From RPRC01 sp034933285 (GTDB lineage Bacteria > Desulfobacterota > Desulfuromonadia > Geobacterales > Geobacteraceae): a stretch of 64,000 nucleotides of DNA. The notes beneath the pieces are model-generated. The model saw only the letters and a list, made by a program, of their open reading frames with translations, did no database searches and was not told where the DNA came from. The stretch is from contig JAYFNT010000009.1 in assembly GCA_034933285.1 (NCBI GenBank), positions 248,001 to 312,000 on the forward strand, written 5' to 3'. Each line of letters begins with the position of its first letter. The stretch's first letter is position 1. Positions 44,297-53,597 of this stretch are shown here, piece after piece. A program made the translations under genes and the position numbers.

Positions 44297-44780
44297 CACC
44301 TTCCTTGCCCTTCGGATGTATGACCGCCATAACCCGCTCCTTGGAAGAGCCGGTCACAACGCTTTTCTCCTCGTTCACGAAATAGGTGATCTCCTGGCCG
44401 CTGACCATGTCTTTCCCCTGAACGACCCTGGGGTTGCCGGTAAGGGTTATCTTCCCTTCCTTGCTGTAATAAGTGCCGTGCTGACCGGTCCCGATGCGAT
44501 TCTGCTGGACAATCCTGACATTTCCGTAAGCATCCACCCGGTCAACCTGGCCGCCATGCTCTGCATACCTGACAACGAGTCTGTCACAGTATATGGTAAT
44601 ATCATCCTGCTTTGCAACGACCTTACCTGTAAATGTGGCGGTCTTGCTTTTCGTTTCAGCCTGAAGCTCGTCGGATTTTATGACAAGCGGTCCCTTGTTT
44701 CGCTCAGCCTCTGCACTAGTTGAGAACAACACTGAAGAAAACAGGAACATACATATGGCAAGTGCACTGAACTTGAACAT
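44277..44780 (-). CDS. lptA: LPS transport periplasmic protein LptA
   Basis: 167 residues with an N-terminal signal peptide (hydrophobic ~5-20, cleavage near STSAEA). The OstA-like beta-jellyroll (~30-140) contains repeated strands such as KTATFTGKVVAKQDDITIYCD that stack to form the periplasmic bridge for LPS. It lies between lptC and lptB; its 3' end overlaps lptB. Confidence 0.93.
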   Translation of the reverse strand: MFKFSALAICMFLFSSVLFSTSAEAERNKGPLVIKSDELQAETKSKTATFTGKVVAKQDDITIYCDRLVVRYAEHGGQVDRVDAYGNVRIVQQNRIGTGQHGTYYSKEGKITLTGNPRVVQGKDMVSGQEITYFVNEEKSVVTGSSKERVMAVIHPKGKEGDDEKKP

Positions 44781-44781
44781 A

Positions 44782-45354
44782 TCATTTCTTACGACTGCCG
44801 ATTATTGCAGTGACATTGCGCGACACTTTCAACTTCTTATTATTGATCATTATTTCCATTCCGTTTCCTTCTACCGAGAAATTGCCGTCCGTGAGCTTTA
44901 CATGGTCATTCGTGCTGATCAATGCCGTTTTGGCATTGTATTCCACGTGTTCTGTAGTAAATTTCATCCCCGAAGCAGTCGAAGCAGTAATGTTTCCGAC
45001 CATTTTAACATCACCGGAGTTCTTGTTATAATCGGCCTTATCAGCCGTCAAAGTGTATTTACCTGCTGGCCCGCTGCTCTTGAAAACCATTTCCGGGGTT
45101 GTGAACCGTATGATTCCCGGATTGTTATAATAATCAACTTTACTGGCAACAAGATCCCACTGGGTGGTTCCGTCTTTCGTATTGGTATAGCGCACTTTCT
45201 GCAATGAGAGGTCAATATTCTTGGGTAGGGCGGCCAGGATATCGCTAGGCTCTTTGACCTTATGAACCTTGAGGGCGATCGCAACCGTCAAATAGGTTGC
45301 CGCAGCGATAACTAAAAAAGCAATAATCCGCCTGATATTATTGAAGTAATGCAT
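44782..45354 (-). CDS. lptC: LPS export protein LptC
   Basis: 190 residues: a single N-terminal membrane anchor (~9-28) then a periplasmic OstA-like domain (KVRYTNTKDGTTQWDLVASK ... TLTADKADYNKNSGDVKMVG). It passes LPS from the LptBFG complex to LptA. The lptA start follows directly (1 base). The 106 bases upstream to kdsC hold nothing obvious. Confidence 0.92.
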   Translation of the reverse strand: MHYFNNIRRIIAFLVIAAATYLTVAIALKVHKVKEPSDILAALPKNIDLSLQKVRYTNTKDGTTQWDLVASKVDYYNNPGIIRFTTPEMVFKSSGPAGKYTLTADKADYNKNSGDVKMVGNITASTASGMKFTTEHVEYNAKTALISTNDHVKLTDGNFSVEGNGMEIMINNKKLKVSRNVTAIIGSRKK

Positions 45355-45460
45355 AATTCAGCGAAAGTATAGCATCATAGAAAATGGCTGTAAAGCAGAT
45401 TATGGCACGGAGATTGAAGAAGGATGCATGCAAAATTGAAGCAATCGAACCGGCAGTGGC

Positions 45461-45979
45461 TCAGAGATCGTAGTATTTTGCCGCTACTGTTTCCCAATGC
45501 CCTTGGCCTTTAAGGATGAGATCACAAACCTCCCTGACGGCTCCCCAGCCACCCCTGTTCTTCGTCACGTAATGAACATGGTCAAGAACTTCAGATATGG
45601 CATCAGCAGGCGCCGCAGCAAAACCAACGCGGCGCAGAAGCGGCAGGTCGATGATATCGTCACCGATATATGCTACCTGATTGTCCCTGAGTCCTGTTTT
45701 TTTGAGCAGATCACGATAAGGTTCCAGCTTGTCCAGGGAACTCTGATAAAGATGAGCAATACCCAGCTCAGCCGCCCTGTTGGCAACCACCATGGACTTG
45801 CGGCCTGAAATTATTCCCACTGCTATGCCCGCTCTTTGCAGCAGCTTAATGCCGTGCCCATCTTTGACGTTGAAGAATTTGCTTTCCACGCCGTTGGAGT
45901 CGAAGACAATCCTTCCGTCCGTCAGCACCCCGTCTACATCGAGAATCAGCAGCTTTACATGTGCGATCCGTTCTTTCAT
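45461..45979 (-). CDS. kdsC: 3-deoxy-D-manno-octulosonate 8-phosphate phosphatase
   Basis: 172 residues, HAD superfamily without cap domain. Motif I LILDVDGVLTDG with the nucleophile Asp near residue 14, Lys in the middle, and motif III GDDIIDLPLLRRVG. It removes phosphate from Kdo-8-phosphate, the third step of Kdo synthesis. Its ATG overlaps the kdsD stop (ATGA). Confidence 0.96.
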   Translation of the reverse strand: MKERIAHVKLLILDVDGVLTDGRIVFDSNGVESKFFNVKDGHGIKLLQRAGIAVGIISGRKSMVVANRAAELGIAHLYQSSLDKLEPYRDLLKKTGLRDNQVAYIGDDIIDLPLLRRVGFAAAPADAISEVLDHVHYVTKNRGGWGAVREVCDLILKGQGHWETVAAKYYDL

Positions 45980-46944
45980 CAGGCCAGCCCCGCTTTCAAC
46001 AGATCATGAAGATGAATAATGCCGACAGGCTCCGACATAATCTCGTCCTCGAAAACAAATAGGGAAGTTATGGAAAATTCTTCCATCTGCTGGAGAGCCT
46101 TGGCAGCAAGGGCGGACGCGGTGATCCTCTTGGGGTTCCGGGTCATGAGCTCTCCCGCGGTCGTGTTCAGGATGTCCACCCCTCTTTCAAGTGCGCGCCT
46201 CAAATCACCGTCTGTTATGACTCCCGCCAGCTTGCCGCTCTTGTCCATAACCCCCGTTATGCCGAGCCCCCGTGAAGTAATGACGAACAGCGCCTCCCGC
46301 ATGAGGGATTCAATTTGCACCAGTGGGATTGAGTCGCCGGTGTGCATGAGATCTTCAACCTTGAGAAGCAGCTTTTTGCCCAGTGCTCCCCCTGGATGAA
46401 ACAGCGCGAAATCTTCCGCCTTGAAACCTCTCTGTACGAGAAGCGCCACTGCCAAGGCATCCCCCATGGCCAGAGTCGCTGTAGTGGATGCAGTGGGAGC
46501 CAGTCCCAAAGGGCAGGCTTCTTCCTTGACGGGAATTTCCAGAAAAACATCAGCGGATTTCGAAAGTGTTGAGGCCTTGCTTCCGGACATGCAAACAAGT
46601 GTCGCCCCGATCCGCTTGATGGTCGGCAGTATACGCAGTACCTCTTCAGTTTCTCCACTGTTTGACACGGCTATCACTACATCGCCTCTCATTATCATCC
46701 CCAGGTCGCCGTGTATTCCTTCCGCGGGATGCAGAAAAAATGCGGGTGTTCCCGTGGATGAGAGTGTGGAAGCTATTTTCTGGCAGATTATGCCGGATTT
46801 TCCCATTCCGGTAACGACAACACGTCCATGAGAGGCAAGAATGAGGTCAACAGCCTTGATAAATTCGCTGTTCAGGGAATCAGCCAGTGAAACAAGGGCT
46901 TCCGCCTCGACACGTATCACCCTTTTTGCTTCCTCAAGAATCAC
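45979..46944 (-). CDS. kdsD: Arabinose-5-phosphate isomerase
   Basis: 321 residues. A SIS sugar-isomerase domain (~40-170, VTGMGKSGIICQKIASTLSSTGTPAFFLHP) is followed by two CBS domains (~205-320). It makes D-arabinose 5-phosphate from ribulose 5-phosphate, the first step of Kdo synthesis. The start codon is GTG with GGAG six bases upstream. Confidence 0.96.
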   Translation of the reverse strand: MILEEAKRVIRVEAEALVSLADSLNSEFIKAVDLILASHGRVVVTGMGKSGIICQKIASTLSSTGTPAFFLHPAEGIHGDLGMIMRGDVVIAVSNSGETEEVLRILPTIKRIGATLVCMSGSKASTLSKSADVFLEIPVKEEACPLGLAPTASTTATLAMGDALAVALLVQRGFKAEDFALFHPGGALGKKLLLKVEDLMHTGDSIPLVQIESLMREALFVITSRGLGITGVMDKSGKLAGVITDGDLRRALERGVDILNTTAGELMTRNPKRITASALAAKALQQMEEFSITSLFVFEDEIMSEPVGIIHLHDLLKAGLA

Positions 46945-47023
46945 CTTGCACTCCTCCGTCCAGTATTCTCTCGAACCGTATCCTGATTAACGGAACGTTC
47001 CATCAGCTACAAGCGAAAATCTG

Positions 47024-47842
47024 TTACTTGACTATGGCGTCAATAGCTTTGAGCTTTTTCACCAAAGAGGGGATTTCATCCAGTTTCATTGAGTTCGGAC
47101 CGTCACACAGAGCCTTGTCGGGATCTTCATGAACTTCCAGGAAAATACCATCCACTCCGGTTGCGACAGCAGCCCGTGACAGGTATTCAACGAATTCCCT
47201 CTGTCCTCCGGACGCTCCTCCCAGCCCGCCGGGAAGTTGGACACTGTGTGTTGCGTCGAATATGACAGGATAACCTATTTTTCGCATTATGGGGAGACTT
47301 CGCATATCAGATACCAGGTTGTTGTAGCCGAAGGATGCCCCACGTTCAGTCAGGATTATCCTTGTCGAACCGCTTGATACTGCTTTCGCCACTACATTCT
47401 CCATATCCCAGGGAGCAAGGAACTGGCCTTTCTTGATATTCATCACTTTTCCGCTTCTGGCTGCCGCGGCAATCAGGTCCGTCTGGCGACAGAGGAATGC
47501 CGGGATCTGGATAACGTCAACCACCTCGGCTGCCGTCCCTACCTCCTCCACGGAATGTACATCGGTAAGAATCGGAACACCAAGCGATTCCTTTATCTTA
47601 GCAAGTATGCGAAGCCCTTCGCGCATGCCGGGGCCACGGAAAGAATTCACCGAAGTTCGATTGGCCTTGTCGTAGGATGCCTTGAAGACAAGAGGCGTTG
47701 CGAGACCGTTGCATATGGTCATGAGCCGTTCAGCGCAGCGCATTGCACTGTTTTCGTTTTCAATGACACAGGGACCGGCGATCAGTACCAACGGCCTGTT
47801 CCCGCCTATTTTCACATTTCCTATGGATATTTCGCTTACCAC
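47024..47842 (-). CDS. kdsA: 2-dehydro-3-deoxyphosphooctonate aldolase (Kdo-8-P synthase)
   Basis: 272 residues from a GTG at 47842 with AGGAGAGG upstream; the frame continues into pyrG, but this start fits the family length. It condenses PEP and arabinose 5-phosphate. Motifs: LIAGPCVIENE, FKASYDKANRTS, FDATHSVQLPGG and SRAAVATGVDGIFLEVHEDPD. The Cys in AGPC suggests the metal-dependent class may be possible, but this was not resolved. It starts 30 bases after the pyrG stop. Confidence 0.96.
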   Translation of the reverse strand: MVSEISIGNVKIGGNRPLVLIAGPCVIENENSAMRCAERLMTICNGLATPLVFKASYDKANRTSVNSFRGPGMREGLRILAKIKESLGVPILTDVHSVEEVGTAAEVVDVIQIPAFLCRQTDLIAAAARSGKVMNIKKGQFLAPWDMENVVAKAVSSGSTRIILTERGASFGYNNLVSDMRSLPIMRKIGYPVIFDATHSVQLPGGLGGASGGQREFVEYLSRAAVATGVDGIFLEVHEDPDKALCDGPNSMKLDEIPSLVKKLKAIDAIVK

Positions 47843-47871
47843 AACCTCTCCTGTCAGCGCGTGAAAACGGT

Positions 47872-49473
47872 TCAGCTTTTTTTTGCCAATGCCGCTGCGA
47901 TGAACGCCTTGAACAGCGGATGAGGGCTGAGTGGTTTTGATTTGAATTCCGGATGGAACTGGCAACCGAGGAACCAGGGATGGTCGGGAATCTCGATTAT
48001 CTCCACCAGATCCCCATCCTGATAAATTCCGGAAAGTTTCAGGCCCTTTTCAGTCAACAGATCACGATACCGGTTGTTGAATTCATAGCGGTGGCGGTGC
48101 CTCTCGCTGATTTCCACTCTCCCATAGACCTTATGCGCAAGTGAACCTTCCAGCAATGTACAGGGATATGCGCCGAGACGCATTGTACCCCCCTTGCGGA
48201 CAACGCTCTGCTGGGTATCCATCAGGTGAATTACAGGATGTTCGCAATCGGGTTTGAATTCAGAGGAAAAGGAATCCGCAAGTCCGCAAACGTTTCGCGC
48301 ATATTCCACCACCGCCATCTGCATGCCGAGACATATGCCGAAAAATGGAATATTGTTTCTGCGGGCGAATTCGATCGCCTTGATTTTTCCCTCGGTGCCT
48401 CTCTCACCGAACCCACCGGGGACGAGCACCCCGTCCACATCGTCCAGATTGTGCCCGATTCCTTCATGTTCGATCTTTTCCGAGTCCAGGTAACGGATGT
48501 GAACCCTGCAGTCGTTGGCGATCCCGCCATGGGTCAATGCTTCGGACAGAGATTTGTACGATTCGGTCAGGTTGACGTATTTGCCCACAATGGCAATGCG
48601 TGCCATTCCGTGCAAGGGGTTCTTCAAAGTGGCTACAACTTCTTGCCAATGTCCAAGGTCCGGCGCCTTGGTCCATATGTTGAGCTTATCGGTTATCTGT
48701 TCATCAAGCCCTTCCTTGTGCAGCGCAAGGGGTACTTCATAGATGTGTTCCGCATCGACACAAGGAATGACGTCTTTTTCATGGACATTGCAGAACAGGG
48801 CAATCTTTGCTTTCATATCAGCAGGCAGATCCTTCTCGCAACGGCAGATCAGTATGTCAGGCTGAATGCCTATCTCCCGCAGTTCCTTGACCGAATGCTG
48901 GGTAGGCTTGGTTTTCATTTCTCCGGCAGTTTTTATGTGCGGTATCAGGGTCACATGTATATACAGAACGTTTCCCGGACCGCGATCGAATTTGAACTGC
49001 CTGATAGCTTCGAGGAAAGGCAGGGATTCGATATCACCCACAGTACCGCCGATTTCGACTATCGCTACATCCATCCCCTTTGCATTTTCGAGGATCTTGG
49101 CCTTGATTTCGTCGGTGATGTGCGGGATCACTTGAACTGTTCCGCCAAGATAATCTCCCCTGCGCTCCTTTTCGATAACCGAATAGTAGACCTGTCCGGT
49201 AGTGAAATTGCTTTTGCGCGAAAGCTCGGCGGTAGTGTAACGCTCGTAATGCCCCAGGTCCAGGTCGGTTTCGGCGCCGTCATCAGTGACAAACACCTCT
49301 CCGTGCTGGAAAGGTGACATGGTTCCGGGATCAACGTTAATGTAGGGATCGAGCTTCTGCATGGTTATCCGCAAACCGCGCGCTTCGAGTAGCGAACCAA
49401 GAGATGCGGCAGCAAGCCCTTTGCCGATAGATGACACAACACCGCCAGTTACAAAAATGAATTTGGTCTTCAT
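47872..49473 (-). CDS. pyrG: CTP synthase
   Basis: 533 residues from the ATG at 49473 (AAGGGATG upstream); an earlier start would run through the kdsB-pyrG hairpin. The synthetase domain opens with KFIFVTGGVVSSIGKGLAAASLG and has KLDPYINVDPGTMSPFQHGE. The glutamine amidotransferase domain has the nucleophile Cys in FFGICLGMQ and the C-terminal CQFHPEFKSKP. It converts UTP to CTP, also needed for CMP-Kdo made by KdsB, whose gene lies just upstream. Confidence 0.97.
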   Translation of the reverse strand: MKTKFIFVTGGVVSSIGKGLAAASLGSLLEARGLRITMQKLDPYINVDPGTMSPFQHGEVFVTDDGAETDLDLGHYERYTTAELSRKSNFTTGQVYYSVIEKERRGDYLGGTVQVIPHITDEIKAKILENAKGMDVAIVEIGGTVGDIESLPFLEAIRQFKFDRGPGNVLYIHVTLIPHIKTAGEMKTKPTQHSVKELREIGIQPDILICRCEKDLPADMKAKIALFCNVHEKDVIPCVDAEHIYEVPLALHKEGLDEQITDKLNIWTKAPDLGHWQEVVATLKNPLHGMARIAIVGKYVNLTESYKSLSEALTHGGIANDCRVHIRYLDSEKIEHEGIGHNLDDVDGVLVPGGFGERGTEGKIKAIEFARRNNIPFFGICLGMQMAVVEYARNVCGLADSFSSEFKPDCEHPVIHLMDTQQSVVRKGGTMRLGAYPCTLLEGSLAHKVYGRVEISERHRHRYEFNNRYRDLLTEKGLKLSGIYQDGDLVEIIEIPDHPWFLGCQFHPEFKSKPLSPHPLFKAFIAAALAKKS

Positions 49474-49492
49474 AGGTACATCCCTTAATGAA

Positions 49493-49518
49493 GAAAGTCC
49501 CAGATTACTGGGACTTTC
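49493..49518 (-). terminator. Hairpin overlapping the kdsB stop codon
   Basis: GAAAGTCCCAG and CTGGGACTTTC pair perfectly over 11 bp around TAAT, which includes the kdsB stop. Only a weak T-rich tail follows, so it may be a partial terminator or an mRNA processing/stability element within the kdsB-pyrG operon. Confidence 0.55.
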
Positions 49519-50266
49519 GCAGTTTTTCCAGGACCTTTTCAAGGTCCGGAGGGGAATCGACCCCTATCGATTCAAATTCGGTTTCCACAACCCTTATTCG
49601 ATGGCCGTTTTCCAGCACCCTGAGCTGTTCAAGCTTTTCCGCCTGCTCCAGGCGGGTTTGCGGCATGCGGGTATACCGGAGCAGGAAGTCGCTCCGGTAT
49701 ACATAGATACCGATATGTTTGTGGCACAGCAGTCTGCCGGATGCAAAAGCCTCGTCTTTGAGATCATTCCATTTGTCACGAAAAAATGGAAGAGGTGATC
49801 TGGAAAAATACAATGCGAAACCTTGAAGGTCGGTTATTACTTTGACCACATTCGGGCTGAGAAAATCATGCAGGTTCCTGATGCGGCTCTTCAATGTCCC
49901 CATGACGATGGTACTGTCCTCGACGAGCGGCTGTATGGCTTCATCGATCATTGCCGGTTCGATGAGCGGTTCGTCGCCCTGGACATTGACTATGATATCG
50001 GAATCTATCCTTGACGCCACTTCGGCAATGCGGTCGGTTCCGGTTTCATGAAAAGATGAAGTCATCTCGACACGACCGCCGAAAGACTTGACTGCCGCTT
50101 CTATTCGCGCATCGTCTGTAGCTACTATTACCTCTGAGACGAGGGATGCCCTGGATGCGCGTTCGTAGACACGCTGCACCATGGGTTTTCCCATGATGTC
50201 GGCAAGGGCTTTCCCCTCGAATCGGGTGGATGCATACCTGGCAGGAATGACTGCGGTTACTCGCAT
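49505..50266 (-). CDS. kdsB: 3-deoxy-manno-octulosonate cytidylyltransferase (CMP-Kdo synthetase)
   Basis: 253 residues. Nucleotidyltransferase fold opening with VIPARYASTRFEGKALADIMGKPM, then the conserved QGDEPLI and KHIGIYVYR segments. It activates Kdo as CMP-Kdo for lipid A glycosylation. It is the first gene of the long kds/lpt/rpoN/PTS run; its promoter should lie in 50267-50354, where no clear box was recognised. Confidence 0.96.
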   Translation of the reverse strand: MRVTAVIPARYASTRFEGKALADIMGKPMVQRVYERASRASLVSEVIVATDDARIEAAVKSFGGRVEMTSSFHETGTDRIAEVASRIDSDIIVNVQGDEPLIEPAMIDEAIQPLVEDSTIVMGTLKSRIRNLHDFLSPNVVKVITDLQGFALYFSRSPLPFFRDKWNDLKDEAFASGRLLCHKHIGIYVYRSDFLLRYTRMPQTRLEQAEKLEQLRVLENGHRIRVVETEFESIGVDSPPDLEKVLEKLRKSQ

Positions 50267-50354
50267 AGGGTAAAGGGACCATCGCCGGATAAAGTATGTC
50301 CCTTCATGCGGTGGGACGAAATAAGTTACATCAAATGGCCCCAGCCTGTCAAGA

Positions 50355-50388
50355 ACGGATTTCCATGGGTTTCCCCTTGGAAATCCGT
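50355..50388. terminator. Hairpin between cytochrome P460 and kdsB genes
   Basis: ACGGATTTCCA (50355-50365) and TGGAAATCCGT (50378-50388) are perfect 11-bp arms with a 12-base loop. The minus-strand tail (TCTTG) is only slightly T-rich. It is likely the terminator of the cytochrome gene. Confidence 0.5.
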
Positions 50389-50406
50389 GAACTTCAGTTT
50401 CATGGG

Positions 50407-50886
50407 CTAGCGGAAATCCGCGAAACGGGAGATCACCAGGCCCCTGTCACTCGCTTCCTTCACGTGGCATTCATAGCAGTTTTTAACCGGATCGATACCG
50501 CTCGGCTTTCCCTCGGGAGTAAAACCGGCGAAGAGCCACCCGCCGGTCTCCTTCTGCTTTTTGTCCTTCTTCATCAGCACAATCATGGATTTCTTACCAC
50601 GGACCGGTTTGCCGCCTTCTTCCTTTATGCCGTACTGGACTACGACGAATTGGCTGCCTTCAGGGTATTTCCCTCCTGATTTATATGCCTTCATTGCCTT
50701 TGCATCAACGTATGTGTAATGAATTCCATAAAAAATCGACTTTTTGTCGTTAACGACCTGTTGCTTGCTCTTTGCCCATTTTTCATATCCCTTGGGCAGC
50801 GACATCGTTGCGGCAAATGCGGCTACGGAAATGGCAAGCAACGCGAATATGGAGGTAAAGGTTATGGTCAGAGCATTTGTTTTCAT
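50407..50886 (-). CDS. Cytochrome P460-family c-type haem protein
   Basis: 159 residues from the ATG at 50886; an upstream ATG is too close to the GGAG. A signal peptide (~1-26, ending SVAAFAA) sends it to the periplasm. The P460 domain includes LPKGYEKWAKSKQQVVND near the start and GWLFAGFTPEGKP. The haem site is CYECH near residue 140. P460 proteins bind a c-haem, often cross-linked to Lys, and oxidise hydroxylamine or bind NO; the function in metal reducers is not settled. It is a single gene flanked by hairpins. Confidence 0.9.
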   Translation of the reverse strand: MKTNALTITFTSIFALLAISVAAFAATMSLPKGYEKWAKSKQQVVNDKKSIFYGIHYTYVDAKAMKAYKSGGKYPEGSQFVVVQYGIKEEGGKPVRGKKSMIVLMKKDKKQKETGGWLFAGFTPEGKPSGIDPVKNCYECHVKEASDRGLVISRFADFR

Positions 50887-50953
50887 TATTGGCATTCTCC
50901 TGGAACATGATGTTGATTGTTTAAAACTAAACCATTCACAATCGGTTGTCACG

Positions 50954-50987
50954 AAAAAACACCCGCACATCGCTATTCTATGGGTGC
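50954..50987 (-). terminator. Probable terminator of the outer-membrane barrel gene
   Basis: On the minus strand CACCC and GGGTG pair around a ~20-base loop and are followed by six Ts. The stem is short, but the T run is good and it lies ~30 bases after the barrel gene. Confidence 0.45.
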
Positions 50988-51013
50988 GTGGTGCTTTCGA
51001 AAAAAGCGGAAGA

Positions 51014-52693
51014 TTATTTTGCAGACATTCGCGGTTTCTGCCTGGAAATGTCGAACTGCAGCATCACGTAGCCGTAATCTACATCCTTGCTGCTCCCCGT
51101 GGTATCGCGGAAGAACTTCCCGGTGAAGAAGCGGTCATACCCCACGAGAAACGAAAGCATTTCGTTCACGGTATAGGTCAGGGTGAAGTCAGTCTCCAGG
51201 CCGACCCTCCTGCTGAAACCGTCAGGGACGGCGTTGGCACGGAAATAGCGGCCTGCGGCGGAAAAACTCAGCTCCCCGGTCAACTCAACCCCCCATCCCA
51301 GATTGAAAATCTGCATACCGCTTGCATGATATCCACCTGCATTCATGCCGGACAGATCCCCGATCATGCTCATGTCTCCCGTAAGAGAGGTGTCGGTATC
51401 CGGATTGCGAAACTCTCTCCGTGCGGAAATGCCGTTGGCCGATTCACTGTTCCCCGAGCCATAGGCGAAGCTTGCAAAGAATCTGTTCTTTCTGCCCCAC
51501 AAATCCGCTTCGGCCGATACGTCAGCATGCCCTCCCCAGGCGCTGACCCGGTCGTTGATCCCCGTGTTGCCGTTGAATGTCCTGCCGCTCTCGAAGACCG
51601 GTTCTAACTCGAAGGACACCTGGCCGAACTTGGCTGTCCCGCGGAGTCCCCAGATGTTCAGGTATTCGCCGGAATGATGCCAAGCCGAACCGGTATCGTT
51701 GAAGCCGTAGGCCTCCAATACGTCGCCTTCCCCGAATGTGTAGCTTGCATACCCGCCGACCACGTTGCCCTTGATCCCATTGGACCATGGAGTGGCATAC
51801 CAGCCACCCAGGAGATCGACAGTCAGCGCATCAACAGGCTTCACACGGAGCTTGGCGGCATCAAAGGTGAGCCCCTGGAAAAAGGAGTTTGCCCCCAGGA
51901 TGAAGGTACTGCCGTAAACAAATTCCTGGCGTCCGATCTCCAGGGAAAGAACATCCGTTCCCGGCAGCCTCCCCTCCACGAACCCCTGGTACAATGAAAC
52001 CTTTCCCAGGTATTGACTGCCGCCCGTATAGCCGTATCCCTGGCCTTCCAGATGAATATCCAGGAAGTCGGTCGGGTGCCAGTATACATACGGCAATACC
52101 CGGTAGAGCAAACGGCCTTCGGCATGCCCCGGATTGTAGGCGAGATCCGGCAGTCTGAAGTTGCCGGTCCCCTCGCCCCTGAGGAAGCCCTTGACGCCCG
52201 TCTTGAACAGGAATGGCGGCTCTTCGGGCGGGGAAATGAATTTTTCGATGGCATCCCGTCGGTTCCGGTACGCTTCGATCCGGCCCAGATGATCCTTTAC
52301 AGTTTCATGGAGTCCAGCGATCGCGTCCCTATCCTCTTTGGGGACCGCATCCGGGCCTTCCTTTTCGCATTTTTCCATCATTTTCTCAATCACGGAATAG
52401 AGGCATTCGGATAGTTCCTCCCGGGTACAGGGTTTCCCCTCGACAGCGACCGAGTCCGGAAGTTTTCTCGATGCGGCGTACTTTTTCCCGAGCTCCGCCA
52501 CGTCTCTGCATGCGGAATCAGCTGTAGCCGTCTTCTTCGCAATGTCCTGGTCGGCCTCCCCGGCGAAAGCGATTTCATACCCCGACAATACAAACATGAC
52601 GAAAAGGATATGCGGAACCACCCTTGCAAGGGGCATCATCGCCTTTGTTCGCGGCTTGACGTTTCGATCCGACAGATATGCACTGGAAAACAT
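51014..52693 (-). CDS. Outer-membrane beta-barrel protein (alginate-export/porin type) with N-terminal Cys-rich helical region
   Basis: 559 residues. After a signal peptide (~20-44, ending EIAFAG) comes a ~110-residue charged helical region with four cysteines (ACRD, PCTREELSECL, EKCEKEG). From ~160 the sequence alternates as amphipathic strands with many aromatics, as in 16-18-strand barrels; LSLEIGRQEFVYGSTFILG and FEPVFESGRTFNG-like segments resemble alginate-export (AlgE-like) barrels. The last strand YVMLQFDI is followed by a short polar tail, not the usual terminal Phe. The substrate is unknown. It is a single gene between cytochrome P460 and cbiO. Confidence 0.8.
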   Translation of the reverse strand: MFSSAYLSDRNVKPRTKAMMPLARVVPHILFVMFVLSGYEIAFAGEADQDIAKKTATADSACRDVAELGKKYAASRKLPDSVAVEGKPCTREELSECLYSVIEKMMEKCEKEGPDAVPKEDRDAIAGLHETVKDHLGRIEAYRNRRDAIEKFISPPEEPPFLFKTGVKGFLRGEGTGNFRLPDLAYNPGHAEGRLLYRVLPYVYWHPTDFLDIHLEGQGYGYTGGSQYLGKVSLYQGFVEGRLPGTDVLSLEIGRQEFVYGSTFILGANSFFQGLTFDAAKLRVKPVDALTVDLLGGWYATPWSNGIKGNVVGGYASYTFGEGDVLEAYGFNDTGSAWHHSGEYLNIWGLRGTAKFGQVSFELEPVFESGRTFNGNTGINDRVSAWGGHADVSAEADLWGRKNRFFASFAYGSGNSESANGISARREFRNPDTDTSLTGDMSMIGDLSGMNAGGYHASGMQIFNLGWGVELTGELSFSAAGRYFRANAVPDGFSRRVGLETDFTLTYTVNEMLSFLVGYDRFFTGKFFRDTTGSSKDVDYGYVMLQFDISRQKPRMSAK

Positions 52694-52760
52694 CCTCGTA
52701 TACCCCCCTTTTCAGAAAATATCGGCGCACCGTACCCGATGGACACCTGCAAATCGACTT

Positions 52761-52828
52761 CCCGAATCCGTGACGTCTGAAAGCCTTGCGAGCGAATCGC
52801 GAAGGCGCGAGGGCATCACGGATTCAGG
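52761..52828. mobile_element. Short palindromic element related to the MITE at 55667
   Basis: 68 bp bounded by CCCGAATCCGTGA and TCACGGATTCAGG, inverted repeats matching at 12 of 13 positions (10 perfect: 52764-52773 and 52816-52825). Both ends align with the ends of the 173-bp element at 55667-55839 for about 25 bases, including GTCTGA on one side and CGCCTTCG on the other. A 4-bp ACTT flanks each side, with one extra base on the right. The right end covers the stop codon of the cbiO gene. It is likely an internally deleted copy. Confidence 0.6.
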
Positions 52829-53597
52829 AACTTACCAACCGGTCCGCAGGTCGGCCGCATATCGGGCACCCTTGCATAGAAAGAGGCTTTTCAAGCCGGC
52901 ATTCAGCAAGAAGGTCCTCATTCCGGAAGATCTCCCGGGTGGGGCCATCCGCTCGCACTTCCCCCTCGCGAAGCACTATGGTCCGCTCGCAGAGATCCAT
53001 AACCATGTCCAGATCGTGACTGGTGAAGATTTTCGTGTGGTGGAAATCCCTGAGCAGTGCCATGAGCCGCCGCCGGGCAAACGGGTCGAGCCCGCTGGTC
53101 GGCTCGTCCATGACAAGAATGGCGGGCGACATGGAAAGCACCGTAGCGATGGCCACCCGTTTCTTCTCGCCTCCCGAGAGGTGATAAGGCGGCTTGTTCA
53201 GCAGATGAGCGGCGCCGACCTGTTCCAACGCCTCCCGCACCCTTCGCTCCACTTCGTCGCCCGACAGGCCGAGGTTGAGGGGACCGAAGGCGACGTCGTC
53301 ATAGACCGTCGGCATGAAGAGCTGGTCGTCCGGGTCCTGGAAAACCATGCCGACCGTCCGCCGGATCTCCGCCAGCGTCGACTTGGTCAGGGGAAAATCG
53401 CCGATGCGGATTTCCCCGGCAGTGGGGACCAGATAACCGTTCAGATGCAGGAGGAGGGTCGACTTGCCCGCTCCGTTGGCGCCGATGATCCCCACTGATT
53501 CGCCGTGGGTAATCCGGAAGGATATGTCGCGCAACGCGGTCGTGCCGTCAGGATACGTGTGCTCCAGATCTTTTACTTCGATTATGTGATGACTCAT
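52824..53597 (-). CDS. cbiO: Cobalt/nickel ECF transporter ATPase
   Basis: 257 residues from the ATG at 53597. Walker A GANGAGKSTLL, Q-loop, signature LSGGEKKRVAIATV and Walker B ILVMDEPTSGLDP are complete. It energises uptake with the CbiQ-type and CbiM-type membrane subunits encoded just upstream. The C-terminal tail carries GCPICGR, a CxxC that could bind metal. The last residues and the stop lie in the end of a repeat element (52761-52828), so the tail may have been altered by insertion. Its ATG overlaps the cbiQ stop. Confidence 0.93.
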   Translation of the reverse strand: MSHHIIEVKDLEHTYPDGTTALRDISFRITHGESVGIIGANGAGKSTLLLHLNGYLVPTAGEIRIGDFPLTKSTLAEIRRTVGMVFQDPDDQLFMPTVYDDVAFGPLNLGLSGDEVERRVREALEQVGAAHLLNKPPYHLSGGEKKRVAIATVLSMSPAILVMDEPTSGLDPFARRRLMALLRDFHHTKIFTSHDLDMVMDLCERTIVLREGEVRADGPTREIFRNEDLLAECRLEKPLSMQGCPICGRPADRLVSS

